Below, one piece after another: positions 10,996 through 22,533 of a stretch of 64,000 bases of DNA. The DNA lies in assembly GCA_013368315.1 (NCBI GenBank), contig JAACJM010000237.1, forward strand, positions 1 through 64,000. The letters are read 5' to 3'. The DNA comes from Tetrapyrgos nigripes. Lineage: Eukaryota; Basidiomycota; Agaricomycetes; Agaricales; Campanellaceae. The number at the start of each line of letters is the position of its first letter. The stretch's first letter is position 1. Under the pieces are notes generated by a model. The model saw only the letters and a list, made by a program, of their open reading frames with translations, was not told the DNA's origin and ran no database searches. The position numbers and the translations under genes were made by a program.

Positions 10996-12300
10996 TTAGG
11001 CCAGAGAATGACTAAGAGCTTTACTGGCTAATTTCATCAAAGATAAAAGGGTAAACCTGGTCCATCTCTGTACTGTCTTCAATTTGACTCCTAAACTTTT
11101 TGAACCTAGTTCTTCCAAAGTTTTTAGTAAATAAGTCTGCAGGATTGTTGTTTCCATCAGTTTCTTCTTCAATACATTCTCAGATATAATGATAGCAAAT
11201 ATCAATGTGTTTAGAGCACTTTTCCATGACAGGATTAGACACAATGAAGATAGAACCTTGATTATCTCTGTAGATTGGTATAGCACCTAGATTATATCTG
11301 ATCTCGCTAAGAAGCATATGGACCCAGATGACTTGACAGCAACAATCACTGAGTGCCTGTCAGGGACTGTATCCACAATGACCTCAAAGTCAAGAATACC
11401 AATAGGGAATAAGGTTATGTTGTCCAGAATGGTCTTGAGGCATGGAACCACTGAGCAGTCACAAATATCTTGATATTGTGGAAAATATAAAGCCAAAATA
11501 GAAGCAGGATGGATAAGCACAGAGATAAAGCAGTTGTTCAGAGAAATACCAGTGGCATTGCAGACTAGGGTTTGAAAATATCAGGACTGGGGTACATGCA
11601 GATATAGCTACTGTATATATACTGTAAATATGAGTCAATATGAGTCAGAACAAGTCAGAACAAGTCAGAGTAAGTAAGTACATGTGTTGTAAGATAGACA
11701 AGTCAATATGAGTCACAATGAATATAGGGGTACCTGTAGATATGACTCATGACAGTGCTATATATTCAGCTTCTGTCAAGGAAAGTGCAATAGTGTGCTG
11801 AGTTCTAGATGTCCAGCTGAATATTCCTTTGGCTAGACTCAAAAAGAATCCAGTCTGAGATTGACAAGTATTAGGATATGATGGCCAATCAGAGTCTGTG
11901 CATGAAGAAATACCTTCTCCCCCTGAATCATTGTATATGAGAGCATAGGTTTTAGTGCCAACAAGATATTGGCAGATATACTGTGCTTTGTTTAAGTGTT
12001 CAGATGAAGGGTTTGCTGCAAATTGCACAAGTTTAGTAACTGCAAAAGCAATGTTCAGACAAGTCCCTAGGATTATGTAAAGTAGAGATCTGATCAAGAT
12101 CTGGTATCTCTGACGAAGATTAAGGTTGACTGAAGAGTTGTTTGGTAATGGCTGATAGCCTGCAGGTAATAGAGTAGCAGACACTTTCGTGTTTTGCATA
12201 CCACATCATTCTAAAACTTTGTTCAGATAAGCACATTGATCCAGAAAGATCTTGCTGCCTTTCCTAACAATGTTCATTCTAAGGAATTCTTTAGGATCAC
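10996..12300 (-). pseudogene. copia-2 pol remnant: end of reverse transcriptase and RNase H
   Basis: Minus-strand reading begins G-D-P-K-E-F-L-R-M-N-I near 12299, a conserved Ty1/copia motif. It continues through the connection region (12199-11747), with N-I-A-F-A-V-T-K-L and D-S-D-W-P, to S-R-T-Q-H-T-I-A-L-S-L-T-E-A-E-Y-I-A-L-S. The last RNase H part (11325-10996) shows I-Y-R-D-N-Q-G-S-I and K-H-I-D-I-C-Y-H-Y-I. Everything upstream of 12300 is lost and a foreign segment of about 410 bp splits the RNase H. Unlike copia-1 in sequence. Confidence 0.85.
11340..11749. mobile_element. Unidentified insertion in copia-2 RNase H
   Basis: About 410 bp interrupt the RNase H reading between Y-I-A-L-S and Q-V-I-W-V-H-M. 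The hexamer tgacag occurs at both edges (11334-11339 and 11750-11755), possibly the target duplication. Within 11590-11730 the sequence has repeated agtcaatatgagtcag-like units. I cannot assign a superfamily. Confidence 0.45.
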
Positions 12301-12807
12301 CATAGCACACTTGGGAGGGGCAAGGTTGAAATCAAAACTTTGATCCCAGATCCCATAGTCACTTATGGCATATCCCTGGTTTGTCTTTGTGAATCCCTGC
12401 TCCACCTCAATGGTGCCAGTGGATATGTGTGTTGAGGTTGACTTGTATGAGGAAATGACAAAGCCCACACATGATATATGTACTCAGTCGTGTACCTAAT
12501 ACTGTGCAGTTGTGTATCTAATACTATAAGCATGGAGCACAACAACACTGGTAAAGATTTTTGTAGTGTGAAGATTATGCATGGTGTAGAATTTGACCAA
12601 AATCTGGACTGTGTGTTCAGCTAGATACATAAATATATTTTAAGGCACTTTTCTGCCAAGAGACTTAAGTTTCAGACTTGGAGTCATACTTAGGTACTAG
12701 TGGCACAATAGTGGCAACAGAATGCCCTACATATTTGAACATTTTCATGCAGGTAAGCCACTCTCCAATTCTTGTTCAATTGCGTAGAATTCAAGATCCT
12801 AATGTAT

Positions 12808-14779
12808 TTAGTCCAAGTCTGATTCATACTGTGGTGGTGGAGGGTTTTGGAACTGCTTGTATCCAAGCTGGTCACATTGTGTAACACGATCATGCATTGT
12901 CTCGAAAGTCTCTATGCCAACACTGCATCACACAAAATTACTCTCCATGATAACTCTATTATGAAGATTATATTGGACTAGATTGGACTCTAGTCCAATA
13001 TAACTGGGTTATAACTCCCATAACTCAATTATCACCAAGCTGCAATCTGGTTGGAACTTGGATAAAACAGTTCTGAGAGTTAGCATGGAGTGTATTTTTG
13101 TGTGATGTGCTATCCCTGAAATTGAAGTGGTTCAATATTAAAATATTTTAATGTTAGCATGTACTTACCTGGTAGCAGTGCGGAACACCATATCAAATAA
13201 GTATTTTGTACTTCCCAAGGCAGATGCTGGTAGAAAGAGTGTCAATTTCTGCTGAACTTTCGTTGAAGTGTTTGAATATGTACTCTGAATATCAGCAATC
13301 ACAACAGATCCATATCACTGGGTGCAAACACTTGTAATTCCTTGGATATATCAAGGAATTACATAAGACTTACACTGGTACACTCAATATGTAAGTCCAC
13401 TTGACTTACTGAAGTATTATCAGGGACCACTGTGAGACTTTATGCCTTACAATGGTCATATATAATTGTTTCATTTTTTTTGGTCTCTGGTAATACTTCA
13501 GTAAGTCAAGTGGACTTACATATTGAGTGTACCAGTGTAAGTCTTATGTAATTCCTCTGTATATCCAAGGAATTACAAGTGTTTGCATCCAGTGTATGTA
13601 TATTTGAACACAAAGTGTGCAAAAGCTGTAATGATGTTACCAAGTTTGCTATTCTTGTAGCTTGGATGAATGTTTGTGCCACTCCATTTAGTCAAATGTT
13701 TTGATCACTTGCATTTGAGAAGCCAGGCAACAAACCAAGTGTTTCCATCAGTGCTATCTGATTCACAATTCAAGAAAGCCTCTGCAGGAACTCCTGATGC
13801 CAACAATGCTTGTCCATTCATTGGTACAGCCTTGAGCATGAGGAGAAACTCTGTGGCAGCAATGTCTAAGATGGAGACTCAATAAATGGATAGTAAAGTT
13901 GCAAGTAAGATCATAATTTTACTTACCATTCCCAATGTCAACTTCAAAGCTTCTGCTCTGGCTTGGAAATGTTCCATGAAATGGGCTGTCTGAGCCAACT
14001 GTTTACCTTCTTTTTTGAGCTCCAACTGATTCTCATCTAATAGAATAAAAGTGGCTGACCCATCACCAGTGTTGTAGAATCTCTTTGCAACCCACTGAAC
14101 ACCATAAAAATTCACCTAATTCAAATGATCAGCTATAGGAAAATGTGGATAGGGGTATTAGACATACAGTGTATATGCATTGTGTCAGACTATGAGAGAA
14201 TTCCTTCTGATCAATACTAGCTTGCTCAAGCTTGACACTATTAGATGTAAGATCCAGCCAAAGAACTGTAGCCTTCCTGTTGTCTTCAACTGCTACTGTA
14301 GCAATGGCAAGCTGAATCTCTGAGAAGGTTTGAGGAGTAAATTGAGAGATAAGAAGTGGTGCAGATGCACTTGTTGAGGGATCTATAAGGAATCAATTAG
14401 TTTATGTTCTGAATCTAGGCTATGCACTTACCATTCAGGTGGGTTACTTTGGCAGGAACTGAAGATGTTGCAGTGTCCTCTGCTTTTCTCTTCTCCACAC
14501 ATTCACAGTGATTAGTCTCAGCAGGGCTGAGAATAAAATATGGTGCATCAGTCTTGAAATGTTTCTCAAACTATATATGTTAGTTTGATAATTGCGTCAC
14601 TGAGCAGCTCAAAACTACTTACCTCCTTACTCATGATGGTTCCCTCTAGCCAGATAAATGGTGCTTTATGTTTGTAAGTACCTGGACACTTTTTTGAAAG
14701 CTCCTGAGGAAGACTGGGCTCATTGATCTTGAAAATTTCAGCCAGAGTACCAGTATCACTGTCTTTTTCAAAATTCTAT
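12808..14779 (-). pseudogene. Alpha-kinase domain gene, disrupted by a MITE
   Basis: Minus-strand exons separated by GT-AG introns give a mushroom-type alpha-kinase, an atypical Ser/Thr kinase fold. The segment at 14115-13925 has W-V-A-K-R-F-Y-N-T-G-D-G-S, with the lysine of the nucleotide pocket. 13860-13600 carries A-S-G-V-P, W-L-L, K-W-S-G-T and L-G-N-I-I-T-A-F-A-H-F-V. After the MITE comes V-V-I-A-D-I-Q, then G-I-E-T-F near 12915 and the C-terminal tail to a stop near 12808. An in-frame stop after W-L-L-K-C-K and the unresolved part around 13000-13150 indicate decay. Upstream exons (14779-14632, 14570-14430, 14380-14170) are Ser/Thr-rich and unrecognised. Confidence 0.65.
13316..13594. 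mobile_element. Foldback MITE inside the alpha-kinase relic
   Basis: 279 bp made of two inverted arms of about 110 bp, starting CACTGGGTGCAAACACTTG and ending with its near complement, flanked by TAT on both sides (13313-13315, 13595-13597). Taking out the element and one TAT gives an uninterrupted kinase reading frame across the site. Superfamily not certain; the short T/A-rich duplication would suit Tc1/mariner or PIF/Harbinger. Confidence 0.8.
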
Positions 14780-14869
14780 CCATTATGAAATTTCAGCACA
14801 ATAAAGTCTCTAATGCAATCAAACATCAAGTCAACATTACAATTACTATTTATAGGAATTGTTATTTTA

Positions 14870-15085
14870 TGCTGCCACCCCACCCAAATTTTTGAAAGTT
14901 TCAGGCGCGGATCCTTGTACTGTGGGAAATTTTAACCACATTCATACCAAAATACATGTGATCGCCAATGGGGCAATTTTAAAAGAAAGCTTTAAACTGA
15001 TGGGGAGCGAGGTTTGAACTTGAGACCTCACGAAAGATTATATAAGCTGTAGCAAGCTGCATTACCACTACATCATAGGACCTTG
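14870..15085 (-). repeat. tRNA-like sequence, possible SINE head
   Basis: On the minus strand from 15084 the sequence GGTCCTATGATGTAGTGG resembles a tRNA 5' end with an A box. About 60 bp on, AGTTCAAACCTCGC resembles a B box. The 3' end does not pair with the 5' end, so it is not a functional tRNA. About 130 bp of unrelated sequence follow, as in a tRNA-derived SINE. A second copy is needed to prove this. Confidence 0.4.
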
Positions 15086-15435
15086 TAATAATTATTGAAC
15101 TCCCTTCTGTTAGTCAACCCCAAAATGTTACCTATCTTTCATTTGACACATGGAATATGGAGATATTTCAAACATGATGGCATTTTTTTGACTACAGTGA
15201 TGAAACATCCTTGCTGCTGTGTAACACACCCTCAAGGATGTTTCATATGTTTCTTTACCAAATCTCACTTGTTTTGTATCATTAGGATCTTGTTTGGGAG
15301 CCTTCACTTGTAGCTAAAAGGTAGTAGAACATAGAGATGGACTGGTATGCAATTTAAAAAGCCTGTAGGGAATCTAGGAATGAGGAGAAGATGTTGGATG
15401 TAGTTTGGTTTCTCATGTAATTCTGTAGTTCTTGC

Positions 15436-16115
15436 CATATTCTGGCCTCATTTAACTCAAGAAGATAAGGGGAAAAACCACATACTGATAGGTGGTATGG
15501 ACATAGAGATATGAGGTTGTGGGGGTGAGGGGGAGGGTATGTGAGTGGAGGGGAGTTGACCACAGGATTATTTGTTCTGTGGAGGCATTCTGGCCTCATT
15601 TAACTTCAGAAAAATGGGAAAACAAACCCCACATTGATAGGTGGTCTGGACATAGATATATGAGTTTGTGGGGGGTGAGAGGGAGAGTATGTCAGTGGAG
15701 GGGGGTTGACCAAGAGATTATTTGGTTTGTGGGGCCATTATGGCCTCAATTAGCTTCAAGAAAATGGGAAAACAAACCCACATTAATAGGTGGTCTGGAC
15801 ATGGATATATGAGTCTCTGGAGAGGTCAGCAGAGGGGTATGTGAGTGGAGGGGGGTTGACCAAGAGATTATTTGGTTTGTGGGGCCATTTTGACCTCATT
15901 CAATTTAAGGAAAAGAGGGAATCTAACCCCACATTGATAGGTGGTCTGGACATGGAGATATGAGTCCCTGGAGGGGTCAGGGGGAGGGTATGTGAGTAGA
16001 GGGAGATTGACCATGGGTTTACTCATTTTGTGGGGCCATTCTGCTTTCATTTAAATCAAGAGAAAAGGGGAAAGCAAGCACACATTGATAGGTCATCTCG
16101 ACATGGAGATAATCA
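15436..16115. repeat. 150-bp minisatellite, 4.5 copies
   Basis: Repeats of 148-151 bp. The marker tggcctcattt or its variants lies at 15443, 15591, 15741, 15891 and 16042. Each unit contains a run like gataggtggtctggacatgg and a G-rich run before gagggga-gttgacca. Copies differ at many positions. Because several units are exactly 150 bp, both strands stay open over more than one unit, but I see no sign of selection for protein. Confidence 0.88.
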
Positions 16116-19100
16116 AGAACATTTAGATCTTGATATATTGGGAGGTAGCAAGACAGGTCCAAGTTACTCATAGTCAATACAACAGCAGGTGAAAGAGAAT
16201 GAGACAAAGAAATGCAGGGAGGGGTCTCATTTGAGAAAGGAAAGCTAGCTTCACAATATGGTATGGTCCCGTCAACTTCATGAGGTGACCAGGAGAGCTA
16301 TGTAAGACAGGATGGTATTCTCAGAGCTCAGGGTGAAAGCTGGTGAAAGGCTGGCAGAATATACAGTAGGGAACAGTCTTTGGAGGTGAAGTACACACCT
16401 AAAGGTAGCACTTTAGGCACATATATGCTGTAAAAACAGTCAAACCATACCTCTTCATCATTGTATAACCTGCCACCTCCAACCACACCAAATCTTTTAG
16501 CAGCTTTGACTTCGCCTGTCAAAACACATGTAACAAGAACAAAGCCTTGCAATGGCCAAGTGTACTGGCCAGATTAAAAACACTTGAAATCAGTTTACAG
16601 ACACTGTAGTCATCAAATATCTCAAAGCCCCTATTCACGGGCAAGGAACACATAGGCTATAAGACCCAGACTCTAGCACTAAATGATCACTGGTTTAGAA
16701 ATGGTGCCATAATCAGAGAAATCAGAGGAAAGCCCTAGTGACCAACTATTTCTGAACTAGTGGTATAACAAGTGATACCTCGCTTGTAAGCAAAATGGAA
16801 GGAATAGTCTTTTAAAAGACAGTAAGGATAGATAGGTAGGACAAAGTATATATGTACGAGTTCCTAGGAAGCTCAGCTGTCATATGGTACTAAAGTAATA
16901 AAGCCCATAGTTCATTACCTCCAGTATGCAATCTAAGGAATGAGTCATAATGAGGGAGCCCCAAAAGGGTAAAGATATTTCTGCAAGATGTGTGCCTGAT
17001 GACTGAGGCGTTCTTGTTGGTACAAGTGTGACTACAAAAGATATGTAGGACCTTATAGAGAGCAGGACTCAGCTATAAGAAAAACTATACGAACTGGCAG
17101 TATACTAGAAATGTGGTCTATTGACACTAAGTCTATAGTAGCACCAGAAAAACATAAGAGGAGGAATAAGCAAAGACTATGCAAACCTATAACGACTGAT
17201 TGATGGTAAAGGAATGTGAGTCATACGAGTGGAGCCCAGCATGGATGGTGGAGCTATGTGAGTCAGAATGACTATGGCTGCCAGTTCCAGAAAGGTACTC
17301 TTAGTCAAGAGGATGAAGCAAAGGGAACATAGAAAGCCCTATTAGTTTTAGATAATATTCTACATTTCCTAGATACCCTAATTATAAAGTACCTACTTAA
17401 TCTAGTAATATGGACAAGCATGGACTGGTGATTAGACTAATATTTCTGTTTTCTTATGTACCTTTTAGCAGACATTAAAAAGAAATGTAGAACTGTATAG
17501 TAGTAGCTGTGAGTAGTATAAAAGGACTAGGTATTTCTCATAGTTACTCAAGCCACATACGTAGAGTATCAGTAAGAGGGTGTGAAATACAGACAAAGCT
17601 TCTTGAAAGCCACGTACTGTAGAGTATCAGTCATCTCACTAGCGCTAGCTGTAGAGACTGGGAAACACAGACTACGCTTCTACCAAATTTACCTCACTCA
17701 CATTGAGTATAAACATAGTGTGTGGATCAATAGTGTTGAATCAAATTTGTTGGTTTTTGTGTGTTACCTTTTTGTGTGTGTCCTTGGACTTGTGAAACTG
17801 GTTATAAGGCATTTGGGCCTACAAATTGTGAATTGAAACTGTTGGTTATATCCTTGTGGACTTGTTATAGTCTTTGTGTGTTCAACTTGTGTGCATTTGT
17901 GCAAAACCCCTAACAAAACCCCCAAAAGTCCTTGTAGTACAAGTGAACTGTTGAGTATTCTGACTACTCGGAATGCTCGCACTTTACTATTTGTATAAAA
18001 GTCTTTAATTTTGTGTTTGTTTTACACTTACACAAAAGACACCTATTACCATGATAGGGCTCCACACCTGTCTTGCAGACAGTGCAGTCAGACTAGTATG
18101 AAGCAGGTCTTATTGTCTGTAAAAAACATCAGAATTTAACTAGCACTGGAGATGATGTAAACATACAGGGAAGGAGTTTTCAGTGGATACCACTCGAGTG
18201 ACGAAATCTACTGCATGGTGTAGTTAGATCAAGCTGAGTTTGAAGAGACAATAAAAACATACCTGGAGTCCTGAAGCAACGATTGAGCCAGTCACGACTC
18301 TTTCAAATTAAGAGTGACTCTCAAAACCCTCAGATGAGAGAGGATTGTGAGTCATCCTAGCAGAAGAAGGGTGGTGCTTGGCCTTCAAGTTCATTCAGTG
18401 AGCCATAGGGAAGAGTAGGGGAAGAGCAGGAACAGAGTGATGAGGTAGTTTTCAAACCCCACTAAACCATGGCCAGAAACTGGGCAACATGTCAAATTTG
18501 TTTCTTCAGCCTCTCTTCCCTCCTCTTTCTACTCCAGACCTAGCTCTCCACCTCTCATGGCTATGCACACCCAATGACTCACCCAGTTCCTTTCAGTGGC
18601 ATCAGTAAAACAGCCACTCAGCTTTTCAGAACTTCTAGGCAGTTTTTGATCCTTTTGCCACCGAAACCTTTTTCTGTCCTTTTTTCCAGAAGCTTTTTTC
18701 GAAGTTTTACTTTTTCCTGTGTACTTATCTGCCCCAGTACTTTCTTTGGCCTTTCTTCTGAACTTTTTGGGAGCTTTTTTCTGAGCAACGTCATGTATTC
18801 ATAAGTACAACTCCTACATATACATGTACATGTAGAGTCAAATAATTCTAGGCCTACTTACAACTGGTAAGCATGGTTTCCACTTGACAGAGGTCCTACA
18901 TGCAGACAGGTCAAGGCTACGAGCTTGCAGCTGCAGTCTTTAAGACGTAGTGTCACATCAAAATCCTCACTGGTGTCCATCCAGCAATCATAGTGTACGA
19001 GCCAATATTCAATTCTGGATATAACCCTACAAATTCCTGTGTTGTCATATCTGCTGGGCAGTCACTAATACAGCCAGACAAAAAGAAAGTGAACCTGTGT

Positions 19101-19450
19101 GCCCAACACAAAGAGAAACTAGAGGGGGAAAGAGAGGAAAGAATATCTGACGTGCATGCGACTGCTGAAGAATGATGTTATGGTCACAGGACTGTTGGAC
19201 CTTGAAAAAATTTTTATCAACAGACGCATCTTCAACTTATCTTCCCAGCTTCTTCCTAGTTCTTCAACTTATCTTCCCAGCTTCTTCCTAGTCTCCCCTA
19301 GGCAGACTCAAGCTAGCAGGCTAGCTTAATAATAAGAGTCTGCTAAAAGTCATGCCGCATCAGGACCTCAACTATTTTGGCCCAGATTTCCTCTTTTAGG
19401 AACTCCTATATATGGTATATAGTCATGTGATGCTGTAGGCATATGCAGAA
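16116..19450. other. CpG-poor stretch without confident genes
   Basis: No domain is recognisable. A minus reading at 16552-16328 (74 codons) and a lysine-rich open stretch at 18800-18540 on the minus strand are the only open regions of note; neither resembles a known protein. 17580-17990 looks like LTR or intergenic DNA but has no partner. Near 19230-19292 a 32-bp unit (tcttcaacttatcttcccag...) is duplicated in tandem. Confidence 0.5.
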
Positions 19451-19872
19451 GTGCATCGTCGACTTTTGTTTACTGTGTGCATTGTGTATTTGACCCCTCG
19501 CATTAATGGATTACTCTACTTCATGACTATTTCCATGAGCCTACTGACAAGCCCTTCTACTCCTTCTACACCTAGACCCCCACTATCCCCCTTCAAACAC
19601 ACCCAAAACACATTTTTTCCAGAAGCCAGACCTTTCAGCCTGAACCAATTTCATACCGCCGATCCTCAAGCTTCACACAATGAAAACTCCTCTCCTTCCT
19701 TTCGGGCATTTGCTGATAATGGTTCAAAGCACAGAAAGAAGAATCCTTGGAGCTCTTATGATACTAGTACTGTGGGAGACAGTAGTGCTGGTCAAACACC
19801 AGTATGTTGGCCAGTTGACTGCTTATTTTCCCCTCTTGATGAGTTCTTGATTTTCAGTCTTTGTCTCATCAC
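19451..19872 (+). other. Possible 5' gene fragment cut by a gypsy LTR
   Basis: An open plus-strand region of about 140 codons, Ser/Pro/Thr-rich, with a plausible ATG at 19526-19540. It runs into the gypsy LTR at 19873, so its apparent C terminus is LTR sequence. It could be the start of a gene truncated by the insertion. No family recognised; it may also be chance. Confidence 0.3.
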
Positions 19873-20360
19873 TGTCATGAATCACCTCCGTCTCCTTGAC
19901 TTTCCCCTTCACTTCCCTCTCTATTCTCTCTTACTATCTATTCACTTCCGTTCATCATTCTATCACCTTCCATAAACCCATAAATACTGATTACTTCTCA
20001 TCATCGTCTCTTAGATCCATGACTCACTTCTCCGTTTCCTTTATCTCCATGGACATTCTCACGTACATATTTCTTTACTTGACTCACATCCTTATCTCCT
20101 CCGATCCCTAGGCTCCATGGGTATTCTCACATATTCACTTCTTCTCTATATATATCGTAGATCTCGTAGCTAGGTTCCTTAGTCTGTTCACTTCGTCTCC
20201 ACTCCGCTCCTAGTACAGTGCAGTGTCGAGCATAGTCAGCTACTCGATCCTCCTTTTCTTTGCCACTCTCTCTCTCTCTCTCGTCTCACTGTAACTCGTT
20301 GAATCTATCTTGTTCATTGTGTGACTTGGGTGGTTTTGCTAAGTGACAACGTTCTTGACA
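19873..20360 (+). repeat. 5' LTR of gypsy-1
   Basis: 488 bp, starting tgtcatgaatc and ending gttcttgaca, homologous to the reverse complement of the gypsy-2 LTRs. It has a TATA box at 20147-20155 and a pyrimidine-rich tract near 20265-20285. U3 would be about 19873-20180 and R-U5 20181-20360. Confidence 0.87.
20147..20190 (+). promoter_or_regulatory. gypsy-1 promoter and predicted RNA 5' end
   Basis: TATATATAT at 20147 is followed 34 bp later by agtctgttca (20181-20190). This ten-base sequence is the exact complement of the element's primer-binding site. In Tf1-type elements the first bases of the RNA pair with the PBS, so transcription probably starts at about 20181. Confidence 0.65.
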
Positions 20361-20362
20361 CT

Positions 20363-20372
20363 TGAACAGACT
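20363..20372 (+). other. gypsy-1 self-primer binding site
   Basis: tgaacagact, two bases after the LTR end. Perfect complement of 20181-20190. It shows no TGG-initiated tRNA 3'-end complement, which argues against ordinary tRNA priming. Confidence 0.65.
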
Positions 20373-20387
20373 CTCTTACACCCACCT

Positions 20388-20905
20388 CACAAACAGACCC
20401 TCGACAAAAACACACTGGCTCTTAACTTCGAACCTCTCATTAACAACCTACGAACCCGACCTCCACTGTTCTATCCCTTTCCTATCGAAAAATCAGAATA
20501 CTTCGTAAATTACCGGGAAGAACTCGAAATAACAGTAAACAAACACGCCATCGAACTCGACGATCATTGGATCATACTCAACAAGAGATTGTGGATTTCA
20601 GGTGAAGTGACCGTCTCCGAATACCTCTGAATAAAGCTATCACCTGAAAACACCTCTCCACGCTACGTTGCAGTTGTAGATACGTGCTTCCTCGTCCAAC
20701 TAGGGGAAACAACCCTCCCATATTGGTTCAGTAACAACGACTACGAAGATAGCGACATCTTCGTGTTCAGCCAGGAGGAATACCACGAATATCTCCAAAC
20801 CCAAGTTCCTAGAATAATCAACTACTATAGATCACTGACCTCTTGGGAAGACGTCCCAGGAGAACAGTGGGATCTTTTATTCTCAGAAGCTGAAACAAGT
20901 GGATG
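20388..20905 (+). pseudogene. gypsy-1 pre-gag ORF
   Basis: An open region between LTR and gag, interrupted by one stop near 20630. It aligns loosely with the pre-gag ORF of gypsy-2: both have an aromatic/Pro stretch followed by a basic-Trp/Leu-W then S-G-E/D-V-x-x-S motif. Keeping an ORF in the same place in two diverged elements suggests a real extra protein. Function unknown. Confidence 0.45.
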
Positions 20906-22533
20906 AGTGAAAGCGGAATTCCAAGAACCACTAGATCACGCACAGCCTCACAAAACCCTAGTCGTACTGCCTCCCCCATACTCGTTTGTCTCAGACGACC
21001 TCACGGACACGTCCCCCGAAGACAACAAGACTGCCACTTCTCACACCAAAACCGGTGGGAGCTTTGTACAAATCACCCGTGTCCCAACCGACTCTCCGTA
21101 AATAACCGACCTCTTTCAATCGAAGAACAGGCACTCGGTATCGAACCAGTCTCACTCTTCGAATCACTTCCATCAGAACCAACCACAGGAAATCCAAATC
21201 CAGTTACAACCCCGTCACCGACTCCCTCCCCTGAACACCCCTCAGAACCCCATTCGCCTCATAACAGATCCCCAACGGACAGCACTCCTAGTGCAGCCCA
21301 GGAACCCATCTCAATCAACCCCACACTCCCGATCGATTTCCACTCTATTCACGCCGCTCTCGGAATGTCTGAAAACCCGGACTCGGCCACCGCTGCTGCG
21401 GGAGGAACTCGACCCCCTCCAGACACCGCACCACCAGACGACGAGGCTCAGGACGCTCAGTCCTCGGTCTTTCCTAATGCGACTACCAAGGAACGTGGAG
21501 TAAAGCCAGAAAAGTTCACAGGAGACCGGAACCAAACAAAAGATTGGATGGCCGAATTTAACAACTACCTCCGGCTCAATGATCAAGTCTACCCTACTGA
21601 AGACGAAAAAATATCGTTCTTCCTCACGCTGTTTTCAGGAGATGAAGCGAAACGATGGGCGTGCAGTATGATGAAGAAGGTCTTTGAAGAAGAAGACGAC
21701 TTTAGCGATAGTGACGAGGAGTATACGAGTACCGACGAAGACTCTTCCGCTCCAAAACCAGAAACGAAGAAGAAGCTTTGGACTCTATAGGAAGTAAAGC
21801 GAGAATTCCTACGGGATTTTAAGCCCTCAGCTCGGGAAACCCAGGCCCAAACCAAGATAGAACATATCAGGATGGAAGGAGCTCTAGCCGACATAGATAA
21901 GTACAACTCCCAATTCAAACGATACGCTGACGATACTGGCTACAACGACAAGGCGTTAATGAAATGGTATCGAAAGGGACTCCCCGAGGGCTGGTAGACT
22001 GAATCTCCTACCTACCCACCCAACCTAGGAATCTTGCGGCACTACAAAAGGCAGCGGTAAAACAGCACATGATTTGGTTAGAAAGGCAGGAAGAGAAGAA
22101 TTCATGGAATAAACCTTGAAGGGAGGAAGGACAGACGGGAAGGGGGTCACAGAGTACAAGGAATGGTCGAACGAGAAGCATGGAAGTGAACGCCTTCCAA
22201 GACAATGTCCCAGGTGCATCTTCAACTACTAAATATCCACCGAAACTGACCCCCCAAGAAAGAGAAAAAATGAGGAAAGAAGGACGTTGCTTCAGGTGTC
22301 GAGGACTGGGCCATATGAGTAACGATTGCCCTACATTCCCTAATACGCCTCAGATCACTCCCAACAACACGACCTGGAGACCTTCCATAAAGCAAGCCAC
22401 AGTCGAAACCTCGGAGTCCAAGGTCAATACGACCACGGATAACATCTCGGAACTCACGGCCAGAATCGGAGCATTATCAGGAAAAGAGAAAGAAGGACTA
22501 CTAAAGAAGTTCGTAACGGAAGCGGATTTTTGA
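20903..22533 (+). pseudogene. gypsy-1 gag
   Basis: Starts M-S-E-S-G. Near residues 29-60 it has a Cys/His cluster ending C-T-N-H-P-C-P-N-R that matches the gag start of gypsy-2. A Pro/Thr/Ser-rich spacer is followed by the capsid-like region (K-P-E-K-F-T-G-D-R-N to L-F-S-G-D-E-A-K-R-W), then an in-frame TAG at 21788 and frame changes. A CCHC knuckle C-F-R-C-R-G-L-G-H-M-S-N-D-C lies near 22290-22330. Confidence 0.82.

Noticed and set aside
12967..13003. Perfect short hairpin tatattggactag...ctagtccaatata
   Set aside because: Only about 13-bp stems in decayed kinase sequence; no second copy or neighbouring signal found in this window, so no function is claimed.
15003..15084. Functional tRNA gene
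   Set aside because: The acceptor ends do not pair and the distance between box-like elements is long; treated as tRNA-like only.
17580..18060. LTR of another copia element
   Set aside because: No TG...CA pair, no second copy and no adjoining coding remnant could be found.
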